A stretch of 45,409 nt of DNA, from positions 1 to 45,409 of the forward strand of contig NZ_JAIVFV010000043.1 of assembly GCF_020829445.1 (NCBI RefSeq), written 5' to 3'. Below the pieces are notes generated by a model. That model did no database searches. It was not told where the DNA came from and saw nothing but the letters and a program-made list of their open reading frames with translations. Origin of the DNA: Nostoc sp. CHAB 5836. Its GTDB lineage: Bacteria; Cyanobacteriota; Cyanobacteriia; Cyanobacteriales; Nostocaceae. This document shows positions 17,478 to 27,221 of this stretch, in pieces. A program made the position numbers and the translations under genes. The number at the start of each line of letters is the position of its first letter. Position 1 is the first letter of the stretch.

Positions 17478-17921
17478 ATGAGACTCCATGATGTTAAGCC
17501 GCAAAAAGGCTCAAAGAAACGCAAGAAGCGTGTAGGTAGGGGTATTTCTGCTGGTCAAGGCGCCAGTGCTGGTCTAGGTATGCGGGGTCAAAAATCTCGT
17601 TCTGGTAGTGGTACTCGACCAGGTTTTGAAGGTGGTCAACAGCCATTGTACCGCCGCTTACCTAAGCTGAAGGGCTTTCCGATTGTTAATCAGAAGATTT
17701 ACACTACGATTAATGTAGAGAAGCTAGCCTCCCTTCCCGCGAATACGGAAGTAACTTTGGCTTCATTGAAAGCAGCAGGTATTCTGACTGCTGTCAAAGG
17801 GCCATTGAAAGTTTTAGGTAACGGAGAATTGAGTATTCCGCTCAAAGTACAAGCGGCAGCTTTCACAGGTTCAGCTCGTAGCAAAATTGAGGCAGCTGGT
17901 GGTAGTTGTGAAGTCTTATGA
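17478..17921 (+). CDS. rplO: 50S ribosomal protein L15
   Basis: Late-assembling 23S rRNA-binding protein. It has 147 residues. The start [20 protein letters not shown] and the glycine-rich [20 protein letters not shown] are typical, followed by [18 protein letters not shown]. It is upstream of secY by 74 bp. Confidence 0.98.
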   Translation: MRLHDVKPQKGSKKRKKRVGRGISAGQGASAGLGMRGQKSRSGSGTRPGFEGGQQPLYRRLPKLKGFPIVNQKIYTTINVEKLASLPANTEVTLASLKAAGILTAVKGPLKVLGNGELSIPLKVQAAAFTGSARSKIEAAGGSCEVL

Positions 17922-17995
17922 GTGAGCCGGAACAGCGCACTTAAATGCAAGCCAACTCGCTGCCAGTGCTTGGTTCACTATAAAGGTAGCACTCT

Positions 17996-19306
17996 ATGAT
18001 CAGTCGAGATAAAGCCCCAACGGCTCAAGAAACTTTTATGCAGATGGCACAGGCAGCTGGCCTCAGAGGTAGGTTGCTTGTTACCGTCGGGATTTTAATT
18101 TTGGTTCGCCTGGGTATTTTCTTGCCCGTGCCAGGGATTGATAGACCCAGATTTTCCGAAGCCATATCGGGCAATAATTCCATATTTGGATTATTGGATA
18201 TATTCTCGGGGCGAGGACTTTCGACTTTGGGAGTCTTTGCTTTAGGGATTTTGCCCTTCATTAATGCGTCTATTATCATCCAATTGCTCACGGCTGCGGT
18301 TCCATATTTAGAAAATTTACAGAAAAATGAAGGGGAAGCAGGTCGGCGAAAAATATCGCAGATTACCCGCTATGTCACTGTAGGTTGGGCAATTCTTCAA
18401 AGTACAGCTTTTTCGGCATTATTCCTCCAGCAATTCGCCTTAAAGCCAGGGCCTATATTTGTAGCTGAAACTGCGATCGCTCTGACTGCTGGCTCGATGT
18501 TCGTCATGTGGGCATCAGAACTAATTACAGAACGGGGTATTGGGAATGGAGCATCTTTGTTGATTTTTGTCAATATTGTTGCCTCATTACCAAAAGCTTT
18601 AGGTGACACCATCGACTTGGTACAAGTCGGTGGTCGGGAAACAGTAGGTCGGGTGATCGTGCTGATCTTAGTTTTCCTCGCAACAATTGTTGGGATTGTG
18701 ATTGTGCAGGAAGGAATGCGCCGCATCCCAATTATTTCGGCTCGTCGCCAAGTAGGTCGGCGAGTTTTAGCAGAGCAGCGCAGCTATCTGCCCCTGCGGC
18801 TAAATCAAGGCGGCGTAATGCCAATTATTTTTGCTGCTGCCATCCTCAGCTTGCCACTGCTGATCGCCAATTTTGCTAAAAATGCCGAATTGGCGAATAT
18901 AGTTAACACTTATTTGAGTCCAGGCGGTTCTAGCTCCTGGGTCTATGCCTTGGTGTACATGGTTTCCATCGTTTTCTTCAGCTACTTCTATTCTTCGTTG
19001 ATTCTCAACCCAGTAGATGTGGCGCAGAACTTGAAGAAAATGGGTTCTAGTATTCCCGGAATTCGTCCCGGTAAGGCAACTAGCGAGTATATCGAACGCG
19101 TGTCCAACAGACTCACTTTTTTGGGTGCGATCTTTTTGGGCTTTGTTGCGATTATCCCGACCGCTGTGGAAAGCGCTTTGAATGTGAAAACGTTCCAGGG
19201 GATAGGTGCTACCTCTTTGTTAATTTTAGTTGGTGTAGCAATTGAGACAGCCAAACAAGTCCAAACTTATGTCATCTCTCAGCGCTATGAAGGAATGGTG
19301 AAATAA
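17996..19306 (+). CDS. secY: Protein translocase subunit SecY
   Basis: Pore subunit of the Sec channel in the plasma and thylakoid membranes. Its partner SecG is encoded at 33892; SecE is not in this window. It has 436 residues with about ten membrane segments. The first is [20 protein letters not shown], and the plug region ([19 protein letters not shown]) follows. The cytoplasmic loop carries [15 protein letters not shown] and, further on, the conserved [12 protein letters not shown]. It sits between rplO and adk, as in most bacteria. Confidence 0.98.
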   Translation: MISRDKAPTAQETFMQMAQAAGLRGRLLVTVGILILVRLGIFLPVPGIDRPRFSEAISGNNSIFGLLDIFSGRGLSTLGVFALGILPFINASIIIQLLTAAVPYLENLQKNEGEAGRRKISQITRYVTVGWAILQSTAFSALFLQQFALKPGPIFVAETAIALTAGSMFVMWASELITERGIGNGASLLIFVNIVASLPKALGDTIDLVQVGGRETVGRVIVLILVFLATIVGIVIVQEGMRRIPIISARRQVGRRVLAEQRSYLPLRLNQGGVMPIIFAAAILSLPLLIANFAKNAELANIVNTYLSPGGSSSWVYALVYMVSIVFFSYFYSSLILNPVDVAQNLKKMGSSIPGIRPGKATSEYIERVSNRLTFLGAIFLGFVAIIPTAVESALNVKTFQGIGATSLLILVGVAIETAKQVQTYVISQRYEGMVK

Positions 19307-19308
19307 TA

Positions 19309-19860
19309 GTGACGCGATTAATCTTCTTGGGGCCACCTGGAGCGGGTAAAGGAACACAAGCTCAAACCTTGGCTGAACACTTGAATATTCCCCATATTTC
19401 TACGGGTGAAATATTAAGACAAGCCATGAAAGAGCAGACTCCTTTAGGAATTAAGGCTCAAAGTTATGTTGATGGCGGCGAGTTAGTACCCGACCAGCTA
19501 GTGCAGGACTTGGTACAGGAGCGCCTCGATCAGCCAGATGCCAAAAATGGTTGGATTCTGGATGGATTTCCCCGGAAAGTGACCCAAGCAGCTTTTCTGG
19601 AGAGGTTACTCGAAGCAATACATCAAGGTGGCGAAAAGGTAGTCAATCTAGATGCACCAGATGAAATTGTCATCGCGCGTTTGCTAGCTAGAGGACGAAA
19701 AGATGATACCGAAGAGGTAATTCGTCGTCGTTTAGAAGTATACCGCGCTGAAACTGCACCTTTAATTGATTATTACGGCGATCGCCATAAACTCCTAACA
19801 GTCAATGGCAATCAGTCCCAAGAAGATGTCACTGGTGAGTTACAAAAGGTAATCGCTTGA
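19309..19860 (+). CDS. adk: Adenylate kinase
   Basis: Cytoplasmic enzyme that balances ATP + AMP with 2 ADP. It has 183 residues, the short-lid form usual in cyanobacteria. The P-loop is at residues 7-15 (GPPGAGKGT), followed by [10 protein letters not shown] and the AMP-binding [10 protein letters not shown]. The lid Arg stretch is [19 protein letters not shown] start 2 bp after the secY stop, so co-translation with secY is likely. Confidence 0.97.
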   Translation: MTRLIFLGPPGAGKGTQAQTLAEHLNIPHISTGEILRQAMKEQTPLGIKAQSYVDGGELVPDQLVQDLVQERLDQPDAKNGWILDGFPRKVTQAAFLERLLEAIHQGGEKVVNLDAPDEIVIARLLARGRKDDTEEVIRRRLEVYRAETAPLIDYYGDRHKLLTVNGNQSQEDVTGELQKVIA

Positions 19861-20278
19861 GGTGAGGGGATGAGGGGGATGAGGGAGATGAGGGAGATGA
19901 GGGAGATTGGGGAGAAGCTACACTCAGTACAATATTTCATAAATTCGTAGCGAATTCTCTTTGCGTTCCTACCCTACGGGAAGGCGAAGCGCCTATGCGC
20001 TTCCCTTTGCGCCCCTACCCTGCGGGAAGGCGAACGCGAGTGCGTCTCCAAGAGTTGCGCCTATGCGTTTAAATTTCAACCCTCAATTCACCACGATTTT
20101 ATGCTGCATCTGTACTAAGTTTTTTCACAATGGCCAATGCCCCATGCCCCTTTAAAGAAAAAGATCAATTTTAGCTAAGATATATTAATAAACTGTTGAT
20201 ATATTTCTTAAAATGTGTTTCTTTGCAGATGAAGCGCTGCAACTGAACACGAAATTGTTGAGTTGAGGAAAAAACAAA
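19861..20278. repeat. Repeat-rich gap adk-infA
   Basis: No gene is seen. A GATGAGGGA/GATGAGGGG tandem array lies at 19866-19912; this is the complement of the CCCCTCATC family. Then come two related palindromic units (TACCCTACGGGAAGGCGAAG at about 19970 and its relative at about 20017) and CGAACGCGAGTGCGTCTCC. The last ~130 bases are AT-rich and probably hold the infA promoter and leader. Confidence 0.7.
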
Positions 20279-20503
20279 TTGTCTAAGCAAGATTTGATTG
20301 AAATGGAAGGCACGGTCACAGAGTCCTTGCCCAATGCGATGTTTCGCGTTGACTTGGACAATGGCTTTAACGTGCTAGCACACATTTCCGGCAAGATTCG
20401 CCGAAATTATATCAAGATTTTGCCCGGCGATCGCGTCAAGGTGGAGTTGACCCCCTACGACTTGACCAAAGGCAGAATTACCTATCGACTACGAAAGAAG
20501 TAA
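20279..20503 (+). CDS. infA: Translation initiation factor IF-1
   Basis: Binds the 30S A site during initiation. It has 74 residues in an OB fold. [20 protein letters not shown] and [19 protein letters not shown] are diagnostic. The start is TTG at 20279, after TTGAGGAA at 20261-20268. No ATG or GTG would give the full conserved N-terminus, which fixes the rare start codon. Confidence 0.97.
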
Positions 20504-20561
20504 GTATATGTAGAGAATTTTACCATAAAACCATTTTTTTGACTGTTTGCTAGTCATTTAA

Positions 20562-20591
20562 TTGGATTAATTTCCCTATAAATGCTATAAT
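20562..20591 (+). promoter_or_regulatory. Possible sigma-70-type promoter before rpmJ
   Basis: TTGGAT at 20562-20567 and TATAAT at 20586-20591 are 18 bases apart, in an AT-rich spacer 30 bases before rpmJ. It could start a transcript for the rpmJ-rpsM-rpsK part of the cluster. This is inferred from consensus only. Confidence 0.35.
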
Positions 20592-20620
20592 TTTATATTT
20601 GGAGTCAAAAAATAAAAGGC

Positions 20621-20734
20621 ATGAAAGTTAGAGCTTCAGTCAAGAAAATTTGTGAAAAGTGTAACGTGATCAAACGTCGTGGTCGCGTTATGGTGATCTG
20701 CGTGAACCCCAAGCACAAACAACGTCAAGGATAA
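20621..20734 (+). CDS. rpmJ: 50S ribosomal protein L36
   Basis: 37-residue zinc-ribbon ribosomal protein. It reads [14 protein letters not shown] and continues with a basic stretch and [13 protein letters not shown]. The Cys-x2-Cys ... Cys-x4-His set that binds zinc is complete, so this is the zinc-bound form. It is placed between infA and rpsM, as expected, with TTTGGAGTC 14 bases upstream of the ATG. Confidence 0.97.
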   Translation: MKVRASVKKICEKCNVIKRRGRVMVICVNPKHKQRQG

Positions 20735-20849
20735 CGCTTTTACCAACAGAGCCAGTTGCAGGACGCATATCATCATTAAAACGAAAAGACGCGATTAATC
20801 ACGTTTTTCCAACCAACAGTAATTGCGACAACAATAGGGAGAGTTCATT

Positions 20850-21230
20850 GTGGCACGTATTGCCGGAGTAGACCTTCCACGCGATAAGCGCGTCGAGATC
20901 GGTCTGACTTACATCTACGGAATTGGTTTATCACGCTCTCAAGAAATTATAGCGGCTACTGGTGTGAACCCAGACACCCGTGTTAAGGACTTAAGTGATG
21001 CCGATGTGACAGCCCTACGAGGGGAAATAGAAACCAACTATCAGGTTGAAGGCGACTTGCGGCGCTTGGAGTCTTTGAACATCAAGCGCTTAGTTGACAT
21101 TGGTACCTACAGAGGTCGTCGTCATCGCATGGGCTTACCAGTCAGAGGCCAAAGAACTCGCACTAATGCTAGAACCCGTCGAGGCAGAAGGCAGACAGTG
21201 GCTGGGAAGAAGAAGGCTCCAGGGAAATAA
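20850..21230 (+). CDS. rpsM: 30S ribosomal protein S13
   Basis: Head protein contacting P-site tRNA and forming the B1 bridge with L5. It has 126 residues and a GTG start after [28 protein letters not shown] is at the start; [20 protein letters not shown] and the basic tail KKKAPGK form the end. Confidence 0.98.
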   Translation: MARIAGVDLPRDKRVEIGLTYIYGIGLSRSQEIIAATGVNPDTRVKDLSDADVTALRGEIETNYQVEGDLRRLESLNIKRLVDIGTYRGRRHRMGLPVRGQRTRTNARTRRGRRQTVAGKKKAPGK

Positions 21231-21284
21231 TTTTGCAACCCTTGCTAATCCGAGCAAGTTTTACCTTAAATCAACTAAACAAGT

Positions 21285-21680
21285 ATGGCGAGACAACCAA
21301 CTAAAAAAACCGGGAGCAAGAAGCAGAAACGGAATGTACCCAGTGGGATGGCCTACATCCAGTCTACTTTCAACAATAGCATTGTCACCATTACCGATCA
21401 AAATGGAGATGTCATCTCGTGGGCTAGTGCTGGTTCTAGCGGCTTTAAGGGAGCAAAAAAGGGAACTCCCTTTGCAGCACAAACTGCAGCTGAAAGTGCA
21501 GCCCGTCGAGCTATTGATCAAGGAATGCGCCAAATTGAGGTAATGGTCAGTGGGCCAGGAGCAGGTAGAGAAACCGCTATCCGGGCACTTCAAGGAGCAG
21601 GACTGGAAATTACACTTATTCGGGATATTACCCCGATTCCTCACAATGGTTGTCGTCCACCCAAGCGCCGTCGAGTTTAA
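21285..21680 (+). CDS. rpsK: 30S ribosomal protein S11
   Basis: Platform protein near the E site and the Shine-Dalgarno helix. It has 131 residues. [21 protein letters not shown] and the C-terminal [18 protein letters not shown] are diagnostic. rpsD (S4), which lies next in E. coli, is absent; rpoA follows after 392 bp. Confidence 0.98.
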   Translation: MARQPTKKTGSKKQKRNVPSGMAYIQSTFNNSIVTITDQNGDVISWASAGSSGFKGAKKGTPFAAQTAAESAARRAIDQGMRQIEVMVSGPGAGRETAIRALQGAGLEITLIRDITPIPHNGCRPPKRRRV

Positions 21681-22072
21681 ATACCAAAACTTGGGCAGTG
21701 AGGACGAAAAGTTACAGCCAGCAATGACCGCTTGAGCGTCTTAACGTGCAAACTGTTATTGAGTCAAAGCTTGGGCCACCAGAAGCGCGTCAGATTTTCC
21801 CGCCAGGAAAGCTGTTAAACTTCGGGTTACCCAAAATATTATTAATCAATTTTGGATTTTAGATTTGCGATTTTAGATTGAACCCGACAAGGGTGCTGGG
21901 CCTCGTGGATTTTAAGTTGATGATTTAAGATTTGTTGCGCTAATCATGAGGCGGAGCATGAACGAAAGAAGCACAATCCAAAATCCAAAGTCCAAAATCG
22001 AAAATTGGCAATCAATTCTGGAGGCAATTGATTTGTCTGCTAGCAGCACCTTAGAAAAAGGGAGGCTCATCC
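21681..22072. repeat. Spacer rpsK-rpoA with a GATTTTA / CCAAAAT paired STRR
   Basis: Left block at 21848-21880 (units like TTTTGGATTTTAGATTTG) and right block at 21974-22008 (CAATCCAAAATCCAAAGTCC) are complementary and enclose ~90 bases. This is a third heptamer family, different from the GTCATTA and GAGTTAG arrays. AAAGGGAGG at 22060-22068 is the rpoA ribosome binding site. No gene is seen. Confidence 0.75.
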
Positions 22073-23020
22073 GTGGCGCAGTTTCAAATTGAATGTGTAG
22101 AGTCGAATACCGAAGAAAGTCGGAACCATTACAGTAAATTTGTTTTGGAACCTCTAGAACGCGGTCAAGGAACAACTGTTGGCAACGCACTGCGGCGGGT
22201 TTTACTGTCTAATTTAGAAGGTACAGCAGTTACAGCAGTGCGGATTGCAGGTGTTTCACATGAGTTCGCCACAGTTCCGGGCGTGCGGGAAGATGTGCTG
22301 GAAATCCTCATGAGAATGAAGGAAGTTATCCTAAAAAACTATTCTTCGCAGCCTCAGATTGGGAGATTACTCGTTACCGGCCCAACAACAATCACTGCGG
22401 CACATTTCGATTTGCCCAGTGAAGTAGAAGTCATCGATCCGACCCAGTATGTAGCCACCATCGCTGAAGGTGGAAAGTTGGAAATGGAATTTCGGATCGA
22501 AAAAGGCAAAGGCTATCGCACCGTAGAGCGAGGACGTGAGGAAGCCACATCGTTGGATTTTCTCCAAATCGACTCAATATTTATGCCTGTGCGAAAAGTC
22601 AACTACAGTGTTGAAGAATCTCGTGGGGAAGGCTTGATTCCAAAAGACCGACTACTGTTGGAAGTTTGGACAAATGGCAGTATTTCCCCGCAAGAAGCAC
22701 TATCTTCTGCTGCTGCGATCTTGGTAGATTTATTCAACCCGTTGAAAGATATCTCCCTAGAACCAACAGATATAGGTTCCGATATTCCAGACGACCCAAC
22801 TGCCCAGATACCCATCGAAGAGTTGCAACTTTCTGTGCGGGCATATAACTGTCTCAAACGGGCGCAAGTTAACTCTGTGGCAGATTTGTTGGATTATACC
22901 CAAGAAGACCTCTTAGAAATTAAGAACTTTGGGCAAAAGTCAGCAGAAGAAGTTGTGGAAGCTTTGCAGCGACGCTTGGGCATCACCCTGCCAATGGAAA
23001 GAGGCTCTAAACATCCTTAA
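22073..23020 (+). CDS. rpoA: DNA-directed RNA polymerase subunit alpha
   Basis: Scaffold for RNA polymerase assembly and target of activators. It has 315 residues. The N-terminal domain carries the dimer/beta-contact signature RGQGTTVGNALRRVLLSNLE at about residues 32-51. A linker near residue 225 leads to a C-terminal domain with two HhH motifs (LSVRAYNCLKRAQVNSVADL and LLEIKNFGQKSAEEV). GTG start just after AGGGAGG. Confidence 0.98.
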   Translation: MAQFQIECVESNTEESRNHYSKFVLEPLERGQGTTVGNALRRVLLSNLEGTAVTAVRIAGVSHEFATVPGVREDVLEILMRMKEVILKNYSSQPQIGRLLVTGPTTITAAHFDLPSEVEVIDPTQYVATIAEGGKLEMEFRIEKGKGYRTVERGREEATSLDFLQIDSIFMPVRKVNYSVEESRGEGLIPKDRLLLEVWTNGSISPQEALSSAAAILVDLFNPLKDISLEPTDIGSDIPDDPTAQIPIEELQLSVRAYNCLKRAQVNSVADLLDYTQEDLLEIKNFGQKSAEEVVEALQRRLGITLPMERGSKHP

Positions 23021-23052
23021 GAAAAACCGTTCATAATTCATAGTGCATAATT

Positions 23053-23403
23053 ATGCGTCACCGTTGTCGCGTCAAAAAACTCAGTAAACCAGCCGATCAA
23101 CGCCGTGCTTTATTGCGATCGCTCGCCACCGAGCTGATCCGTCATGGTAAGATCACCACCACTTTAATTAGAGCGAAAGTTCTCCGAAGTGAAGTGGAAA
23201 AAATGATTACCTTAGCCAAAAATGGCTCCTTGTCAGCACGTCGGGAAGCCCTAGGCTATATCTTCGATAAACAACTGGTTCACGCTCTATTTGAACAAGC
23301 CCCGACTCGATACGGCGATCGCCAGGGCGGTTACACCCGCATCATGCGTACCGTACCGCGCCGGGGTGATAATGCAAAAATGGCCATAATTGAATTGGTT
23401 TAA
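23053..23403 (+). CDS. rplQ: 50S ribosomal protein L17
   Basis: Surface 50S protein near the exit tunnel. It has 116 residues. [20 protein letters not shown] is followed by [19 protein letters not shown] and the terminal [15 protein letters not shown]. Follows rpoA by 32 bp, as in most bacteria. Confidence 0.98.
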   Translation: MRHRCRVKKLSKPADQRRALLRSLATELIRHGKITTTLIRAKVLRSEVEKMITLAKNGSLSARREALGYIFDKQLVHALFEQAPTRYGDRQGGYTRIMRTVPRRGDNAKMAIIELV

Positions 23404-23512
23404 GTCATTAGTCATTGGTCATTAGTCATTAGTCATTGGTCATTCGTGAATAACAAAGGACAACTGACAAAGGACAAATGACAAAAAACAAATGACAAAG
23501 GACAAAATCTGT
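23404..23512. repeat. STRR spacer rplQ-truA
   Basis: Left block of GTCATTA/GTCATTG units at 23404-23446 and right block of GACAAAG/GACAAAT units at 23455-23506. A mini-ORF at 23478 ends by an ATGA overlap at an ATG at 23492 that runs in frame into truA. Confidence 0.85.
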
Positions 23513-24361
23513 ATGTTAGAAAGCCACCAGCCTACACAAACTCATCGAGTAGCCTTGGTAATCCAATACCTAGGCACTCATTTTCATGGCTGGCAACGGC
23601 AAAAAAAACAGCGGACAGTCCAAGAAGAGATCGAAATAGCGATCGCGACTATTCTTGGGCATCATGTAACACTACATGGTGCAGGACGAACCGACTCTGG
23701 AGTTCATGCTGCTGCTCAAGTAGCCCATTTTGAAGCAACAGGTTTAATTCCGCCTCACAAGTGGGCAACAATCCTAAATAGTTATCTGCCGTCAGATATA
23801 TTAATCAGGGCTTCAGCTAGTGTAGATAACCGTTGGCACGCTCGTTTTAGTGCAGCTTATCGACGATATCGCTACACAATATATACTGAAGATCGGCAAA
23901 ACTTGTTTGTAAGACCCTTCAGTTGGCATTATTATTATGCACCCCTGGATGAATCTTTAATTGAAGCTGCCTTGAAACCTCTCTTGGGAAAACATCACTT
24001 AGCTGCTTTTCACCGTGCAGGCTCAAAGCGATCGCATTCTTGGGTAGAGGTGCAAGCAGCAGAGTGTCGTCGCAGTGGGCCATTTATCCATATTGAAATA
24101 CAGGCAGATGGATTTTTGTATGGCATGGTACGGCTGTTGGTAGGGATGTTGGTACAGGTAGGTTCTGGACAACGGACACTTTCTAGCTTCACCGAACTCT
24201 GGAAAGAACAACGCCGGGAAGAAGTGAAACACGCCGCACCGCCACAAGGCTTATGCTTATTGCGAGTCGGCTATCCAGATTTTCCCTTTCCAAAAGAGAC
24301 TTGGTACGACACCTTGCCAAAGTTCGTCACTAGTCAAGAGTCATTAGTCATTGGTCATTAG
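23513..24361 (+). CDS. truA: tRNA pseudouridine(38-40) synthase
   Basis: Converts uridines 38-40 in the tRNA anticodon arm to pseudouridine. It has 282 residues from the ATG at 23513. The in-frame ATG at 23492 lies in STRR sequence and adds only seven residues. IQYLGTHFHGWQRQ is near the start, and the catalytic Asp is in GAGRTDSGVHAAAQVA. Further matches are RYRYTIY and FLYGMVRLLVGML. The final residues (SLVIGH) and the TAG stop are encoded by the STRR array that fills the next spacer, so the repeat has changed the C-terminus. A HIP1-like site is near 23640. Confidence 0.97.
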   Translation: MLESHQPTQTHRVALVIQYLGTHFHGWQRQKKQRTVQEEIEIAIATILGHHVTLHGAGRTDSGVHAAAQVAHFEATGLIPPHKWATILNSYLPSDILIRASASVDNRWHARFSAAYRRYRYTIYTEDRQNLFVRPFSWHYYYAPLDESLIEAALKPLLGKHHLAAFHRAGSKRSHSWVEVQAAECRRSGPFIHIEIQADGFLYGMVRLLVGMLVQVGSGQRTLSSFTELWKEQRREEVKHAAPPQGLCLLRVGYPDFPFPKETWYDTLPKFVTSQESLVIGH

Positions 24362-24542
24362 TCATTAGTCATTGGTCATTAGTACTGAGCGTAGTCCTTG
24401 GCGCAGCTTCTCCAAGAGTTGTATTGGTCATTAGTGAATGACAAAAGACAAAAGACAAATGACAAATGACAAATGACCAATGACAAAAGACAAATGACCA
24501 ATGATAAATGACAAAAGACAAATGACAAAGGACAAATGACAA
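24362..24542. repeat. STRR spacer truA-rplM with nested insert
   Basis: The left block of GTCATTA/GTCATTG units actually starts inside truA at about 24338. It is split by an insert (24382-24425, GTACTGAGCGTAGTCC...TCCAAGAGTTG) and followed by a long right block of GACAAAT/GACAAAG/GACCAAT units from 24438. The last unit supplies the ATG of rplM. Confidence 0.85.
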
Positions 24543-25004
24543 ATGACAACAAGTAAAACATACCTTCCTTCTCAAGCAACCCTTGAGCGTGAGTGGTACA
24601 TAGTAGATGCCACAGATAAACGCCTCGGTCGCCTCGCCAGCGAAGTCGCCCAGGTATTGAGAGGCAAAAATAAACCCGAATATACACCCCACCTAGATAC
24701 AGGTGACTTCGTAATTATCATCAATGCCGAGAAAGTAGCAGTTACAGGCAAAAAGCGCACCCAAAAGCTTTACCGTCGCCATTCTGGTCGGCCCGGTGGG
24801 ATGAAAACGGAAACTTTCGCTAAACTGCAAGACCGCATACCAGAGCGGATTTTAGAACAAGCTGTTAAAGGTATGCTACCCAAAAGTAGCCTCGGTAAGC
24901 AGTTGTTCACCAAGCTGAAAGTTTACGCTGGGCCTACGCATCCCCATGATGCTCAAAAACCCAAAGAACTACAAATTAGTACAATTCCTGGAGAAGAAAA
25001 TTAA
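24543..25004 (+). CDS. rplM: 50S ribosomal protein L13
   Basis: Early 50S assembly protein. It has 153 residues. [20 protein letters not shown] and [19 protein letters not shown] are diagnostic. The ATG at 24543 is itself part of an AATGACA heptamer, with no Shine-Dalgarno visible upstream. The stop shares a base with rpsI (TAATG). Confidence 0.97.
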   Translation: MTTSKTYLPSQATLEREWYIVDATDKRLGRLASEVAQVLRGKNKPEYTPHLDTGDFVIIINAEKVAVTGKKRTQKLYRRHSGRPGGMKTETFAKLQDRIPERILEQAVKGMLPKSSLGKQLFTKLKVYAGPTHPHDAQKPKELQISTIPGEEN

Positions 25005-25420
25005 TGGTAGTAGCAGATGCTAATAGCGGTCGCGCCGTATACTGGGGTACTGGCCGTCGTAAGAATGCAGTAGCAAGAGTACGCTTGGTTCCAGGCACCG
25101 GTCAACTGACTGTAAACGGTAAAGATGGAACCTTGTATTTCCAATTCAACCCCAACTATCTGGGAGTGATCAAAGCACCCCTGGAAACTCTGGGACTAGA
25201 AAACGAATATGACATTTTGGTGAAAGCAGAAGGCGGCGGCTTGACCGGACAGGCTGATTCTGTTCGCTTGGGCGTTGCTCGTGCTTTATGCCAACTTGAT
25301 CCAGACAACCGCCCACCTTTGAAAACCGAAGGTTACTTGACTCGCGATCCGAGAGCAAAAGAGCGGAAGAAATATGGTTTACATAAAGCTCGGAAAGCGC
25401 CTCAGTACTCTAAGCGTTAG
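25004..25420 (+). CDS. rpsI: 30S ribosomal protein S9
   Basis: Its C-terminal tail reaches P-site tRNA. It has 138 residues. [39 protein letters not shown] and the tail [17 protein letters not shown], ending in the conserved Lys-Arg, are all present. Overlaps rplM by one base. Confidence 0.98.
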   Translation: MVVADANSGRAVYWGTGRRKNAVARVRLVPGTGQLTVNGKDGTLYFQFNPNYLGVIKAPLETLGLENEYDILVKAEGGGLTGQADSVRLGVARALCQLDPDNRPPLKTEGYLTRDPRAKERKKYGLHKARKAPQYSKR

Positions 25421-25581
25421 GGAATTGGGCATTGGGCATTGGGCATGAGGAAAAACTACTCCTAACTCCTAACTCCTAACTCCTAACTCCTAACTCCTAA
25501 CTCCTAACTCCTAACTCCCCACTCCCTAGCTGCAATTGAACGCTGAAAGTTATAATTGATATAGATTCATCACAAAAAACA
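25421..25581. repeat. STRR spacer rpsI-rpmE
   Basis: A TTGGGCA heptamer block (25424-25446) is followed by nine or ten ACTCCTA units (25458-25520). These two blocks are not complementary, unlike the other spacers. An AT-rich stretch precedes rpmE. Confidence 0.8.
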
Positions 25582-25824
25582 ATGGCTAAAGCTGATATTC
25601 ACCCCAAGTGGTATCCAGATGCTAAAGTTTACTGCAACGGTCAAGTTGTTATGACCATTGGCTCTACTAAGCCAGAATTGCACGTAGATATTTGGTCTGG
25701 AAATCACCCATTTTACACCGGCACTCAGAAGATTATTGACACTGAGGGTCGAGTAGAGCGCTTCCTCCGCAAGTACGGTATGAGCAGCACTCAAACATCT
25801 GGCGACGAACAAGACAAAAAGTAG
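25582..25824 (+). CDS. rpmE: 50S ribosomal protein L31
   Basis: Bridges the two subunits at the central protuberance. It has 80 residues. ADIHPKWYPDAKVYCNGQVV, then WSGNHPFYTGTQKIIDTEGRVERF, match the family. Only one of the four zinc-binding cysteines of the classical form is present (YCNG), so this is probably the zinc-free type, typical of cyanobacteria. Confidence 0.96.
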   Translation: MAKADIHPKWYPDAKVYCNGQVVMTIGSTKPELHVDIWSGNHPFYTGTQKIIDTEGRVERFLRKYGMSSTQTSGDEQDKK

Positions 25825-25928
25825 CGAGTTGGCTCTGCTGTTAACGACGGCCCTGCATCAGCTGGGTCGATTTTTATTTATATGCTCGAGCCAATTTGTT
25901 ATTTTTTTAAGGAGCGATCGCACTCGTC

Positions 25929-27026
25929 ATGGCTGAATCATACTTACTGGATAAACTAAAATCCGTTGAACAAACTTTTAATGAATTAACACGTCGTCTT
26001 GGCGACCCTGATACCGCTAGTAACCCTGATGAGTATCAAGAAATTGCTAAGTCTCGTTCTTCTTTGGAAGAGGTAGTTAATACTTATGAAATTTGGAAAA
26101 CAGCCCAAGCAGATTTGATTGGAGCGCGTCAGGTTTATAAAGAATCTGCAAGTGACCCAGAGTTGCAAGAAATGGCAGCACTGGAAGTAAAAGAACTTGA
26201 GGAAAAAATAGAAAACTTAGAGTCTCGCTTGAAAGTCTTGCTGTTACCACGCGACCCCAATGATGAAAAGAATATCATGTTGGAAATTCGCGCTGGTACT
26301 GGTGGCGATGAAGCAAGTATTTGGGCTGGCGATTTGATGCAAATGTACACCCGCTATGCCCAGACTCAAGGTTGGAAAGTTTCTCTAGTGAGCGAATCTC
26401 GTGGAGAAATGGGTGGCTGGAAAGAAGTCATTCTCGAAATTAAAGGTAATGACGTTTACAGCCAATTAAAGTTTGAAGCTGGAGTGCATCGTGTGCAGCG
26501 CGTGCCGGCAACTGAATCTGGGGGACGGGTTCACACTTCCACAGCTACCGTGGCGATTATGCCAGAGGTGGATGATGTGGAAATTCACATTGACCCGAAA
26601 GATATTGAAATGACTACAGCCCGTTCTGGCGGTGCTGGTGGACAAAACGTCAACAAGGTGGAAACGGCCGCTGACTTGATGCACAAACCGACAGGGATTC
26701 GGATTTTCTGTACAGAAGAACGCAGCCAGTTGCAAAATAAAGAACGGGCGATGCAAATTCTGCGGGCGAAGTTGTATGAGATGAAGTTACGCGAACAACA
26801 AGAAGCTGTAACTTCCATGCGGCGATCGCAAGTTGGTACTGGATCGCGATCGGAAAAAATTCGCACCTATAATTATAAAGATAACCGCGCTACCGATCAT
26901 CGGTTAGGTCAGAATTATTCCCTGAACCCTGTTTTGGAAGGTGATTTAGAGACGCTTATTCAATCTTGTATATCTCTAGACCAGCAAGAACGTCTAGCGG
27001 AGTTAGCGACTGCCGCCGCTAACTAA
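25929..27026 (+). CDS. prfA: Peptide chain release factor 1
   Basis: Reads UAA and UAG and triggers peptide release. It has 365 residues. Domain 1 is helical (to about residue 110). The codon-recognition PxT motif is in [17 protein letters not shown] (Pro-Ala-Thr), which marks RF1 rather than RF2. The catalytic GGQ is in [15 protein letters not shown] at about residue 240. Preceded by AAGGAG, with a HIP1-like site between it and the ATG. It ends the translation cluster and has a clear terminator. Confidence 0.98.
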   Translation: MAESYLLDKLKSVEQTFNELTRRLGDPDTASNPDEYQEIAKSRSSLEEVVNTYEIWKTAQADLIGARQVYKESASDPELQEMAALEVKELEEKIENLESRLKVLLLPRDPNDEKNIMLEIRAGTGGDEASIWAGDLMQMYTRYAQTQGWKVSLVSESRGEMGGWKEVILEIKGNDVYSQLKFEAGVHRVQRVPATESGGRVHTSTATVAIMPEVDDVEIHIDPKDIEMTTARSGGAGGQNVNKVETAADLMHKPTGIRIFCTEERSQLQNKERAMQILRAKLYEMKLREQQEAVTSMRRSQVGTGSRSEKIRTYNYKDNRATDHRLGQNYSLNPVLEGDLETLIQSCISLDQQERLAELATAAAN

Positions 27027-27048
27027 TTTTTGCTGTTAAATATTCTGT

Positions 27049-27094
27049 AAAACCACTTGTTGTACTGTTGTTTTTAACACATACAAGTGGTTTT
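27049..27094 (+). terminator. Terminator after prfA
   Basis: Perfect 12-bp inverted repeat AAAACCACTTGT / ACAAGTGGTTTT with a 22-base loop, ending in TTTT. It starts 23 bases after the prfA stop and probably closes the whole ribosomal cluster. Confidence 0.85.
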
Positions 27095-27221
27095 CTAATA
27101 TCGCGCAGAGATTTGGAATTGGCAGTCTCAACGCTGAGATTTTAGGACAGATAATGGAAAAGATTGACACAGGCATTTCTGGTTTCTCAATCCAATAACC
27201 CCACATAGCGAAGCAAGAACC

